64,000 nt of DNA from Cynocephalus volans (Eukaryota > Chordata > Mammalia > Dermoptera > Cynocephalidae). Each line of letters opens with the position of its first letter. Within the stretch, counting starts at the first letter, position 1. The notes under the pieces were generated by a model. The model had not been told where the DNA came from, did no database searches, and saw only the letters and a list, made by a program, of their open reading frames with translations. The position numbers were made by a program, and so were the translations under genes. The DNA lies in assembly GCF_027409185.1 (NCBI RefSeq), contig NC_084463.1:51516907-51580906 (forward strand), in the 5' to 3' direction. Positions 1 through 9,983 of the stretch are shown here, piece by piece.

Positions 1-1355
1 CTGGCCTGCATTGAGAGGTTACCGCCAGGTCGTGCTCGGGGGTCATTCTGAAGAATATTGCCACTTCCTCGAGATCATTGCGGAAAGGAGGCGCCTCGTT
101 CTCGGGAAAGGGTTGCAGGGGGCCGCCTCCGTGTCCCTTTAGCACCTGCGGGAGGACGGGGCATTGTCGAGCCCCCAGCCAGAAGGCAGCGTCCCTGCTC
201 CAGGGTCCATCCAGAAATTAAGCTGCTCCTCACCCCTGTGATCTGGGACATGTCTGTTCTGAGCCTCATGCTTGGACGTCCCCAGGGACGGCTCCTCCTA
301 TGAGGGTCTGATGGAGTCCTGGCCACCCACGGCCATATGCCGGCTCCCTGTTCTCGGGTGAGGCCCAGCAAGGACGGGGACTCTGGATCCACCGAGAGGG
401 AGGACGGGGGACAGCATGTTGGTGCATTTGACCTGCAGCGCACCTGCCAGGGACCAGGAGCCCGGTGGTGGTGTTGAGACCGGGTTTCTTAGACCATTCT
501 AGCCTCCCCTCAAGTGAAGGCCAGGACACGTGTGCCCTTGGGGTCTGGTCTGCCTGACTCTGGAGGCTAATCGGTGCCTGTCACAGGCCAGCCCTCCACC
601 CTACCCTGCGGGTGGTCCTGCCAGTGGCAGGGTTGTCCACTGAGCAGGGGTTTGGCAGAAAGCCTCCATCAAGGGAGCCCTCCATCAGTGACCATTTCTC
701 CCCATCAAAAGGGAAGCCTGCCAGGCTCCTGTCTGTCTCCTGGGAAGGGAGGGGCGGCGTCTGCTCTGTTCCCTGTTGCACACAGTAGGTGCTCCATCAC
801 TCTCTGAGGGAGAGAACAAGCAAAGTCTGTCCCCTGTCCAGCCTTCACAGGGATCCTGCAGCACGTCAACCTGTAGCTCCTGCACTGATGTGCTCCCTAT
901 TTTGTGGGGGTCTCTTCCTGCTGAAACAATTCTCAGGAACGGCAGGTGCAGCCAGCCCAGCCTCACATGCAGGTGGGCACGGAGGACTGTGGTGCACGGC
1001 CCATGTGAGAGCAGGTGGCTCACTAGCCCCTGTCCTGAACAGGTGGGAATGGATTCTCATTAGGACCTACTTTCTTCCCTGAAGCCCCAACCCTGTGCTC
1101 AGCTCTGTGACTCTTTCTTCCTGCAGGGCAAGCCCCAGGCTTCGGCTCTCCAGCGAGAATTACAAGGTGTGTGGGGCCAGGGTTCTGCCAGTCTCCTTCC
1201 CCATTACCTACAGTCCACTCACACCTCCAGCTGGTCCTGGGGTCCACTATCCCCATCTCAACAGGGGAGGCTGCGTCTATATGTACAGGAGGGTGGCACA
1301 TCTGTGCTCTGGACAAGACCTGCTATGACTCTTACTAGGACTGGCTGACTCCCAA
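1..1355. other. GC-rich unique DNA, no gene recognised
   Basis: The first 200 bases hold scattered CpGs, and the rest is GC-rich without a convincing exon. Open frames here are short, overlap on both strands and match no family I know. A short stretch near 772-800 resembles the end of an L2 or MIR element. It could be an intron or the flank of a gene outside the window. Confidence 0.4.
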
Positions 1356-1359
1356 CTAG

Positions 1360-1490
1360 AGTAGAAGCCCAGGAGGGCGGGAATTTGTTCTGTTTTATGG
1401 ACAGAACAAATTTATTTGTTCTAAGTGCCTGGAAAAGTGATTGTACACAGCAGGCACTTCATATATGTTTGTTGAATGAACGAACCCCAG
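1360..1490 (+). repeat. L2-like LINE 3' end fragment
   Basis: The segment follows the usual end of mammalian L2: a 'gggcgggaatttgttctg' block, then a 'cagcaggcacttca' block, then 'tgtttgttgaatgaacga'. It is old and diverged. A 12-base word (ggacagaacaaa and neighbours) is locally repeated inside it. Confidence 0.6.
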
Positions 1491-1679
1491 TGAGTACCTC
1501 CCCAGATACCTGAGTGGACCTGGGCCTGCCCTCGGGGACCTCTAGATGGCATTTCAAACCTCTCTTATAAATGCAGAAACAGCTTTGCAAGAGCCCTGGG
1601 ATAAATGAGCGCTAAGGCAGGGGCTGCTTCATGGGGGAGAGGGAAATAATCAGCATGAGCGACCGCAGCCCTTCCGTGG

Positions 1680-1855
1680 GACCTTTCCGCAGGGCCAGGC
1701 ACTGGGCAGCCATTTTACATGGCTTGTCCCATGTGGTCCCTCAATGACCCTCTGAATTTAACCCGTTTGACACCCCAACTTTTCAGAGGAGCAAACATCC
1801 AGGTGCAGTGACAGTCTCAAGCTAGTCGGTGCCGGGTCACCTCTGTGCCGTTGGA
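1680..1855 (+). repeat. MIR SINE remnant
   Basis: The order of blocks matches MIR in the sense direction: 'ccaggcactgggc', then 'cattttacatgg', then a decayed 'gaggagcaaac', then 'agctagtcggtgccggg'. Divergence is high, as expected for a mammal-wide SINE. Confidence 0.6.
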
Positions 1856-2224
1856 AGGGTGGTGCTCACCCAGCAGTAGGTCTAGCACCCGCTGGGTGGA
1901 GGTGAGGGCTCAGCAGGAACACAGGAAGATGGCATTATGGGAGAGGTCGCTGCCCAGGTGGCTGCACCCGGTGCTCCAGCAGCTTCTCCAGCATACCTGT
2001 CTGGACCGTCCCCATGCAGCAGGTTTCTCTCTGGGGTGAATCAGGCGACGTCATGGACTACCAGGGACTGGGGCTAGTGCTCAGACCAATCCATCGGTGA
2101 TGTGGCCAGAGTTGGGACATTAGTGTCCCAGCAGAAAAGTGCTGTCCATGTCAAAAGAAGAATTTAAGGTAGAAAAATAATTTAAAATACTTGTACCTTC
2201 AAGTCATTTGTTGTCTGAGTGATG

Positions 2225-2385
2225 ATAGCACCTCCCTGTCAAAGAGCGTTATTCCCGGGAGTCCTCACAAAACATCTCCATGGTAGAGATGGGGACACAG
2301 CTTAGGGATGTCAAGGGGTGGCTCAAGGTCATGCAGGTCAGACCCAGAACCTTCAAACACTATACCTGTGTGGTCTTCCCTCTGC
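2225..2385 (+). repeat. MIR SINE remnant
   Basis: Blocks resembling the MIR core occur in order: 'gtcctcacaaaac', 'atggtagagatggggaca', 'tggctcaaggtcatgcag' and 'agacccagaacctt'. This is the sense orientation. Confidence 0.55.
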
Positions 2386-2820
2386 TCCCAACCTGGGGAG
2401 AGGCTTGGGGACCCTCTTTCAAGCCAAGTTTGGAGACAGTCTACAGACACACCCGATGAGAGCCCTTTTGGTCTCAAAAGTCAGATGCTTATCTTCCCTT
2501 TAAAGGTTGTATTGACAACCTCAGGCTAAAGCGGTCACAAGTGCAGCAAAGAAGCAGATAAATGCCTGGAGATTTCTGGGTGGGGAAAACTCCACAGGGC
2601 AGGGATCTGAGTTGAGGACAGCACACCCATTGGCCAGTCAACAACTGAAAGGACCTAACTGGGGCAACTCCAAATTAGAGCGACAGTGATATTTCATTTG
2701 CCTGCCTGACACCAGATTGGCAAACATTAAAGAGAAGGGTAACCCCAAGGGCCAGGTGGGGTGCAGGGAGGCAGCCCTTGTCTAAACTGTATGTAGACAG
2801 CAGTTTAAAATGTTAAATAT
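2386..2820. other. Unassigned intergenic DNA
   Basis: No gene or clear repeat was recognised. The end of the stretch, from about 2640, has the look of an old L1 or L3 fragment but I could not place it. Confidence 0.3.
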
Positions 2821-2935
2821 GGGCTGGCCATTCAGCTCATTTGGCTAGAGCATGGTGCTGATGACTTCCAGGTCAAGGGTTTGGATCTCTGTCCTGGGCA
2901 GCCACCAAAAAAGGAAAGAAAAAAAAAATTGAATG
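2821..2935 (+). repeat. tRNA-Ile-derived SINE (CYN-like), monomer
   Basis: The head reads like a tRNA-Ile gene: an A-box-like 'agctcatttggctagag', the D-to-anticodon part 'catggtgctgatgac', and a B-box-like 'ggtcaagggtttggatct'. It ends in an A-rich tail (about 2905-2930). tRNA-Ile SINEs of this form are described from colugos. No clear target duplication was found, so the copy is probably not recent. Confidence 0.75.
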
Positions 2936-3589
2936 TGACGCCCTCAGCCCAACCATCCCATCCTGGGAGTCTTCCAGGTATGGGGGATCAAGATACTGGG
3001 ATACAAGTAAGGCCTTCTGGAAAGGAATCCCACCCGTCCATCGCCTTGGTAACCAGCCTCACTCCTGGAATATGATGGATGTGCTGGGTCAGGTCCCAGC
3101 TCCCAGCGTGGAAGGGTCTAGGTGACATGTTCCATGCGAGAAGTCACAGAGACACATGAATGAGTGCCCACGCTTTTTGTGTCAAAACCCTGAGTGTGAT
3201 GAGATGTGGAAGGAGAGTCAGGCCCACAGTTGCTGGGTCTGCTGCAGGTGGGAGTAAGAAAAACAGCAGCAAATGCAAAGATACCCAAGATTTAATTTCA
3301 GGTGAAAGTGCAGAGACACTGAGTCCCACAAATACAGGAAAAGTAGCAGTGCCCTGGCCAAGGCTGGGGCAGAGTGCTGGGTGGGATGGCCTGGATTCCT
3401 CTGGGAGTGGGAGTGCTGGACTCTCAGCAAGAAGGTCCTGGAAGGGCAGCGTCAGGCCCCTGGCTGTCCTCCATCTCGGTTCCTAGGCTGTCACACCCTA
3501 GTGCCTGCTGTCCCCCACCTGCAGAGGAGAGGGTGTAGATGTATAAAATGACCCTCTTTATCTAGAGTAACACTCTTGTTTTAATTTTT
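2936..3589. other. Unassigned intergenic DNA
   Basis: No gene or recognised repeat. Frames of about 60-110 codons overlap on both strands, have no family resemblance and look fortuitous. Confidence 0.35.
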
Positions 3590-3663
3590 TTTCTTTTGTC
3601 TGTTATTAGTATCGCCAGCCAGTGTATCTGTCTTATGGTTCTGTTTACATTGTATATCTTTTT
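3590..3663 (-). repeat. Old L1 ORF2 fragment
   Basis: On the minus strand this short piece resembles the L1 endonuclease region that precedes the conserved 'KRAGVAILIS' motif. It is diverged and lies directly against the poly(T) of the younger L1 to its right. Confidence 0.4.
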
Positions 3664-3882
3664 AAAAAAATTTTTTAATTTAATTTTATTATTATTATTT
3701 TTTTATTAAATTTTTATTTTGTCGATATTCAATGTGGTTGATTATTGTGGCCTATCACCGAAACCTCCCTCCCTCCTCCCTCCCCTCCCTCCCACCCAAC
3801 AATGTCCTTTCTGTTTGCTTGTCGTATCAACTTCAAGGAATTGTAGTTGTTATATCTTCTTCCCCCCTCCCCCCGGTTTTTT

Positions 3883-3914
<32 letters not shown>

Positions 3915-4712
3915 ATTTTATTTATTTCTCTTTAGCTCCCACCAATAAGTGAGAACATGTGATATTTCTCTTTCTGTGCCTGACTCGTTTCACTTAATAT
4001 AATTTTCTCAAGGTCCATCCATGTTGTTGCAAATGGCAGTATTTCATTCGTTTTTATAGCTGAGTAGTATTCCATTGTGTAGATATACCACATTTTCCAT
4101 ATCCACTCATCCGATGATGGACATTTTGGCTGGTTCCAACTCTTGGCTATTGTAAAAAGTGCTGCAATGAACATTGGGGAACAGGTATACCTTCGACTTG
4201 ATGATTTCCATTCCTCTGGGTATATTCCCAGCAGTGGGATAGCTGGGTCATATGGTAGATCTATCTGCAATTGTTTGAGGAACCTCCATACCATTTTCCA
4301 TAGAGGCTGCACCATTTTGCAGTCCCACCAACAATGTATGAGAGTTCCTTTTTCTCCGCAACCTCGCCAGCATTTATCGTTCAGAGTCTTTTGGATTTTA
4401 GCCATCCTAACTGGGGTTAGATTGTATCTCAGTGTACTTTTGATTTGCATTTCCCGGATGCTGAGTGATGTTGAGCATTTTTTCATATGTCTGTTGGCCA
4501 TTTGTATATCTTCCTTAGAGAAATGCCTACTTAGCTCTTTTCCCCATTTTTTAATTGGGTTGCTTGTTTTCTTCTTGTAAAGTTGTTTGAGTTCCTTGTA
4601 TATTCTGGATATTAATCCTTTGTCAGATGTATATTTTGCAAATATTTTCTCCCACCCTGTTGGTTATCTTTTAACTTTGTTAATTGTTTCTTTTGCTGTG
4701 CAGAAGCTTTTT
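3664..4712 (-). mobile_element. 5'-truncated L1, 3' end copy
   Basis: The minus strand carries the last ~190 codons of L1 ORF2 (4501-3932, ending FSLIGGS), a 3' UTR with a dinucleotide tract and polypurine tract, and an A/T-rich tail near 3664-3720. It is very similar to the neighbouring full-length copy. Its 5' break falls after a 'cagaagcttttta' block at about 4712, exactly where the tail of the next L1 begins. It was probably inserted into, or next to, that tail. Confidence 0.85.
3884..3914. repeat. (GT)n microsatellite inside L1 3' UTR
   Basis: About 14 GT units follow a C-rich run and a T run. The same arrangement is found at the matching place of the other two L1 3' ends in the window. 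Confidence 0.9.
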
Positions 4713-4770
4713 ATTTTTTTTATTTTTTTATTTTTTTATTTTTTTATTTTTTTATTTATTTTTTTTTAAT
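4713..4770 (-). other. Patterned poly(A) tail of L1 copy A
   Basis: On the plus strand the tail reads as repeated 'attttttt' units followed by 'atttatttttttttaatttt'. It separates the truncated copy from copy A. Confidence 0.8.
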
Positions 4771-4839
4771 TTTATTTTGTCGATATACATTGTAGCTGAT
4801 TAATGCTCCCCATCACCAAAACCTCCCTCCCTTCTCCCT

Positions 4840-4927
4840 CCCCCCCTCCCCCCCAACAATGTCCTTTCTGTTTGTTTGTTGTATCAACTTCAAATAATTG
4901 TGGTTGTTATATCTTCTTCCCCCCCCC

Positions 4928-4974
<47 letters not shown>

Positions 4975-4981
4975 TGTGTGA
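4840..4981 (-). repeat. L1 3' UTR: polypurine tract and (CA)n
   Basis: On the minus strand a (CA)n run of about 22 units is followed by a run of 10 G, a short linker of about 60 bp, and a G/A tract with several runs of three or more G. The G runs could form a quadruplex. Mammalian L1 3' UTRs usually keep a polypurine tract; a (CA)n at a fixed position beside it is less usual. Confidence 0.8.
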
Positions 4982-4997
4982 ATTTATATATTAATTT

Positions 4998-7900
4998 TTA
5001 GCTCCCACCAATAAGTGAGAACATGTGGTATTTCTCTTTCTGTGCCTGACTTGTTTCACTTAATATAATTCTCTCAAGGTCCATCCATGTTGTTGCAAAT
5101 GGCAGTATTTCATTCGTTTTTATAGCTGAGTAGTATTCCATTGTGTAGATGTACCACATTTTCCGTATCCACTCATCTGATGATGGGCATTTGGGCTGGT
5201 TCCAACTCTTGGCTATTGTAAAGAGTGCTGCGATGAACATTGGGGAACAGGTATACCTTCGACTTGATGATTTCCATTCCTCTGGGTATATTCCCAACAG
5301 TGGGATGGCTGGGTCGTATGGTAGATCTATTTGCAATTGTTTAAGGAACCTCCATACCATTTTCCATAGAGGCTGCACCATTTTGCAGTCCCACCAACAA
5401 TGAATGAGAGTTCCTTTTTCTCCGCAGCCTCGCCAGCATTTATCGTTCATAGTCTTTTGGATTTTAGCCATCCTAACTGGGGTTAGATGGTATCTCAATG
5501 TGGTTTTGATTTGCATTTCCCGGATGCTGAGTGATGTTGAGCATTTTTTCATATGTCTGTTGGCCATTTGGATATTTTCCTTAGAGAAATGCCTACTTAG
5601 CTCTTTTGCCCATTTTTTAATTGGGTTGCTTGTTTTCTTCTTGTAAAGTTGTTTGAGTTCCTTATATATTCTGGATATTAATCCTTTGTCAGATGTATAT
5701 TTTGCAAATATTTTCTCCCACTCTGTTGGTTGTCTTTTAACTCTTTTAATTGTTTCTTTTGCTGTGCAGAAGCTTTTTAGTTTGATATAATCCCATTTGT
5801 TTATTTTTCCTTTGGTTGCCCGTGCTTTTGGGGTCGTATTCATGAAGTCTGTGCCCAGTCCTATTTCCTGAAGTGTTTCCCCTATGTTTTCTTTAAGAAG
5901 TTTTATTGTCTCAGGGTGTATATTTAAATCCTTAATCCATTTTGAGTTGATTTTAGTATACGGTGAGAGGTATGGATCTAGTTTCATTCTCCTGCATATC
6001 GATATCCAGTTATCCCAGCACCACTTGCTGAAGAGGCAGTCCCTTCCCCAGTGAATAGGCTTGGTGACTTTGTCAAAGATCAGATGGCAGTAAGTGTGTG
6101 GGTTGATTTCTGGATTCTCTATTCTATTCCATTGGTCAGTGTGTCTGTTTTTATGCCAGTACCATACTGTTTTGGCTATTATAGCTTTGTAGTATAGCTT
6201 AAAGTCAGGTAATGTTATGCCTCCAGCTTTATTTTTTTTGCTGAGCATTGCTTTGGCTATTCGTGGTCTTTTATTGTTCCATATAAATGTCTGAATAGTT
6301 TTTTCCATTTCTGAGAAAAATGTCTTTGGAATTTTGATGGGGATTGCATTGAATTTGTATATCACTTTGGGTAGTATGGACATTTTCACTATGTTGATTC
6401 TTCCAATCCAAGAGCATGGGATATCTTTCCATCTTCTTGTATCCTCTCTAGTTTCTCTCAGCAGTGGTTTGTAGTTCTCATTATAGAGATTTTTCACCTC
6501 CTTGGTTAACTCAATTCCTAAGTATTTTATTTTTTTGGTGGCTATTGTAAATGGGCAGGCTTTCTTGATTTCTCTTTCTGCATGTTCACTATTGGAGAAA
6601 AGAAATGCTACTGATTTTTGTGTGTTGATTTTGTATCCTGCTATTGTGCTGAAATCATTTTTCAACTCCAAGAGTTTTTTTGTAGAGGCTTTAGGCTGTT
6701 CGATATATAGGATTATGTCATGTGCAAACAAGGACAGTTTGACTTCATCTTTTCCAATCTGGATGCCCTTTATTTCCTTCTCTTCTCTGATTGCTCTGGC
6801 TAGTACTGCCAACACTATGTTGAATAGGAGTGGTGAGAGTGGGCATCCTTGTCTAGTTCCTGTTCTTAAAGGAAAAGCTTTCAGCTTTTCCCCATTCAGG
6901 ATGATATTGGCAGTGGGTTTGTCACATATGGCTTTAATTATGTTGAGATACTTTCCCTCTATACCTAACTAATAGAGGGTCTTTTTCAGGAATGAGTGCT
7001 GAACTTTATCAAATGCTTTTTCAGTATCTATAGAGATGACCATATGGTCCTTGTGTATGACTTTATTAATATGGTGTATCACATTTATTGATTTGCGTAT
7101 GTTGAACCAACCTTGCATCCCTGGGATGAATCCCACTTGATCGTGGTGAATAATTTTACGTATGTGTTGCTGTATTCTGTTTGCTACTATTTTAGTGAGG
7201 ATTTTTGCATCTATATCCGTCAAGGATATTGGCCTGTAGTTTTCTTTTTTGGTTATATCCTTACCTGGTTTTGGTATCAGGATGATGTTTGCTTCATAGA
7301 ATGAGTTTGGGAGATTTGCGTCTGTTTCAATCTTTTGGAATAGTTTGTAAAGAATCGGTGTCAATTCCTCTTTGAATGTTTGGTAAAATTCTGCTGTGAA
7401 TCCATCTGGTCCTGGGCTTTTCTTTGTTGGGAGCCTTCTGATAACACCTTCAATCTCCTTTATTGTTATTGGTCTGTTCAAATTTTCTACGTCTTCACGG
7501 TTCAGTTTTGGGAGCTTGTGTGTGTCCAGAAATTTATCCATTTCCTCCAGATTTTCAAATTTGTTGGCGTATAGTTGTTTATAGTAGTCTCGAATGATTC
7601 CTTGTATTTCAGATGAATCAGTTGTAATATCACCATTTCTAATTTTTGTTATTTGAGTCTTTTCTCTTCTTTTTATTGTTAGCCATGCTAATGGTTTGTC
7701 AATTTTATTTATCTTTTCAAAAAACCAACTTTTTGATTCATTGATCTTTTGAATTGTTTTTTGGGTTTCAATTTCATTCAGTTCTGCTCTGATCTTAATG
7801 ATTTCTTTCCATCTGCTAGCTTTCAGTTTGGATTGTTCTTGTTTTTCTAGTTCTTTAAGGTGAAGTGTTAGGTTGTTCACTTGCCATCTTTCCATTTTTC

Positions 7901-8818
7901 TGAGGTGAGCATTTAATGCAATAAATTTCCCCCTTAATACTGCTTTTGCAGTATCCTACAGCTTTTGGTATGATGTATCATTATTTTCATTAGTTTCAAT
8001 AAATTTTTTGATTTCCTGCTTGATTTCTTCTTGGACCTACATGTCATTAAGTAGAATGCTGTTTAATTTTTATGTGTTTGTATAGTTTCCAGAGTTTCGT
8101 TTGTTATTGATTTCTAGTTTTAATCCATTGTGGTCTGAGAAAATACATAGGATAATTCCAATTTTTTTGAATTTATTGAGACTTGATTTGTAACCTAATA
8201 TGTGATCGATCCTGGAGAATGATCCATGTGCTGATGAGAAGAATGAATATTCTGAGGTTGTTGGATGGAATGTTCTGTAGATATCTGCGAAATCCAATTG
8301 GTCTAGAGTATTGTTTAGATCTTGTGTTTCTCTACTGATTCTTTGCCTAGATGATCTGTCTAATATTGACAGTGGGGTGTTCAGGTCCCCTGATATTATG
8401 GTATTAGTGTCTATTTCCTTCTTTAGGTCTAATAGAGTTTGTTTTATAAATCTGGCTGCTCCAACATTGCGTGCATACATATTTATGATTGTTATGTCTT
8501 CTTGATGGATCAGTCCTTTTATCATTATGTAGTGTCCCTCATTGTCTCTTTTTATGATTTTTAGTTTAAAGTCTATTTTGTCAGATATAAGAATAGCTAC
8601 TCCAGCTCGTTTTTCTTTTCTGTTTGCATGGTAAATCTTTTTTCATCCTTTCACTCTTAGTCTATGTGAATCTTTATGGGTGAGGTGGGTCTCTTGTAGG
8701 CAGCATATAGTTGGGTCCTCCTTTTCAATCCATCAGCCAGTGTGTGTCTTTTGATTGGGGAATTTAAGCCTTTTACATTAAGAGTTGTTATTGAAAGGTG
8801 TTGATTTATTCCTAGCAT
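4998..8818 (-). pseudogene. L1 ORF2 (endonuclease-reverse transcriptase), broken
   Basis: ORF2 protein nicks target DNA and reverse transcribes the L1 RNA. The ATG at 8818-8816 opens 'MLGINQHLSITTLNVKGLNS', the normal L1 ORF2 beginning; the end is FSLIGGS at 4998. Endonuclease motifs are visible ('SGDLNTP', 'SRIDHILG', 'SDHNGLKLE'), as are reverse transcriptase motifs ('[13 protein letters not shown]', '[11 protein letters not shown]', '[10 protein letters not shown]') and the C-terminal cysteine region ('[18 protein letters not shown]'). Lesions: a 1-base deletion near 8735; three stops at former Trp codons (8072-8070, 8039-8037, 7958-7956); a TAG at 6971-6969; and the catalytic FADD reads FAHD at about 6728-6717. 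Confidence 0.9.
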
Positions 8819-9001
8819 TTTATTGGTTGTTTGGTTGTCTTAGGTGTCTTTTGTTCCTTGCTTTCTGATTTACTGTTTGGTTTCTGTGTTTCTTGGTTCT
8901 TTAGGTTGTAGATAGTGTTTTTGTTTGTTTTCTCTTTATGAATGCCATTTTTATTATACTAGTGGGTTTTGATTTTTCTTGGGTTTTTATGGCAGTGGTA
9001 G

Positions 9002-9983
9002 CTATTTTTCAGGAACCAAATCCAGTACTCCCTTGAGGATTTCTTGTAAGGGTGGTCATGTGGTAGTGAACTCCCGCAGTTTTTGTTTGTCTGAGAAACA
9101 TACTATTTGCCCTTCATTTCAGAAGGATAGCCTTGCAGTGTAGAGTATTCTTGGCTGACAATCTTTGTCTTTTAGTATTTTGAATGTATCATCCCATTCC
9201 TTTCTAGCTTTTAGGGTTTGTGATGAAAAGTCTGATGTGAGCCTGATTGGGGCTCCCTTATCGGTGATTTGGTGCTTCTGTCTTGCAGCTTTTAAGATTC
9301 TCTCTTTGTCTTTGAGTTTTGCCAATTTGACTATAACATGTCTTGGAGAAGGCCTTTTTGGGTTGAATACATTTGGAGATCGTTGAGCTTCCTGGATCTG
9401 AAGATCTGTGATTTTTCCTAAAACCTGGGAATTTTTCTGCCACTATTTTGTTGAATATGTTTTCAATGCAATCTCTGTTTTCCTCCCCTTCTGGAATACC
9501 CATGACTCAGATATTTGAGCGCTTAAGGTTGTCTGATATCTCTCTCAGATTTTCTTCAATGTCTTTGATTCTTTTTTCTTTCTTTTTGTCTGCTTGTGTT
9601 ATTTCAAACAGCCTATCTTCAAGTTCAGGGGTTCTCTTTTCAACTTCCGCAAGCCTTTTGGTTAAACTCTTCGTTGTGTTTTTTATTTCGCTGAATAACT
9701 TCTTCAGTTTGGCTAGGTCTGCTACATTTTTTTTCAGGACATTGATTTCCTTGTACATTTCCTCTTTCAGGTCCTGTATACTTTTCCTCATTTCATCATG
9801 ATGTCTAGCTGAGTTTTCTTGTATCTGATTCAGTTTCTTTAGAATTATCATTTGAAATTCCTTGTCAGTCATTTCAAGGGCTTCTTGTTCTATAGGATCT
9901 AGAGTTTGAGATTTATTAACTTTTGGTGGTGTACTTTCCTGATTTTTTGTATTTCTGGTATCTTTTTTTTGATGTTTATTCAT
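9002..9983 (-). pseudogene. L1 ORF1 (RNA-binding chaperone), broken
   Basis: ORF1 protein is the trimeric RNA-binding partner of ORF2. The start is placed at the ATG at 9983 ('MNKHQKKDT'); the GTG 18 bases upstream is in frame but not needed. A heptad-rich coiled coil, an RRM part beginning near 'VMGIPEGEEN' and a C-terminal domain 'PSPRHVIVKLAKL' are visible. About 327 codons is close to the usual L1 ORF1. Lesions: TGA at 9506-9504 from a CGA, a one-base frameshift near 9430, TGA at about 9121-9119, and another TGA near 9060. The frameshift and the 9121-9119 stop are shared with the copy near 55 kb. Confidence 0.85.
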
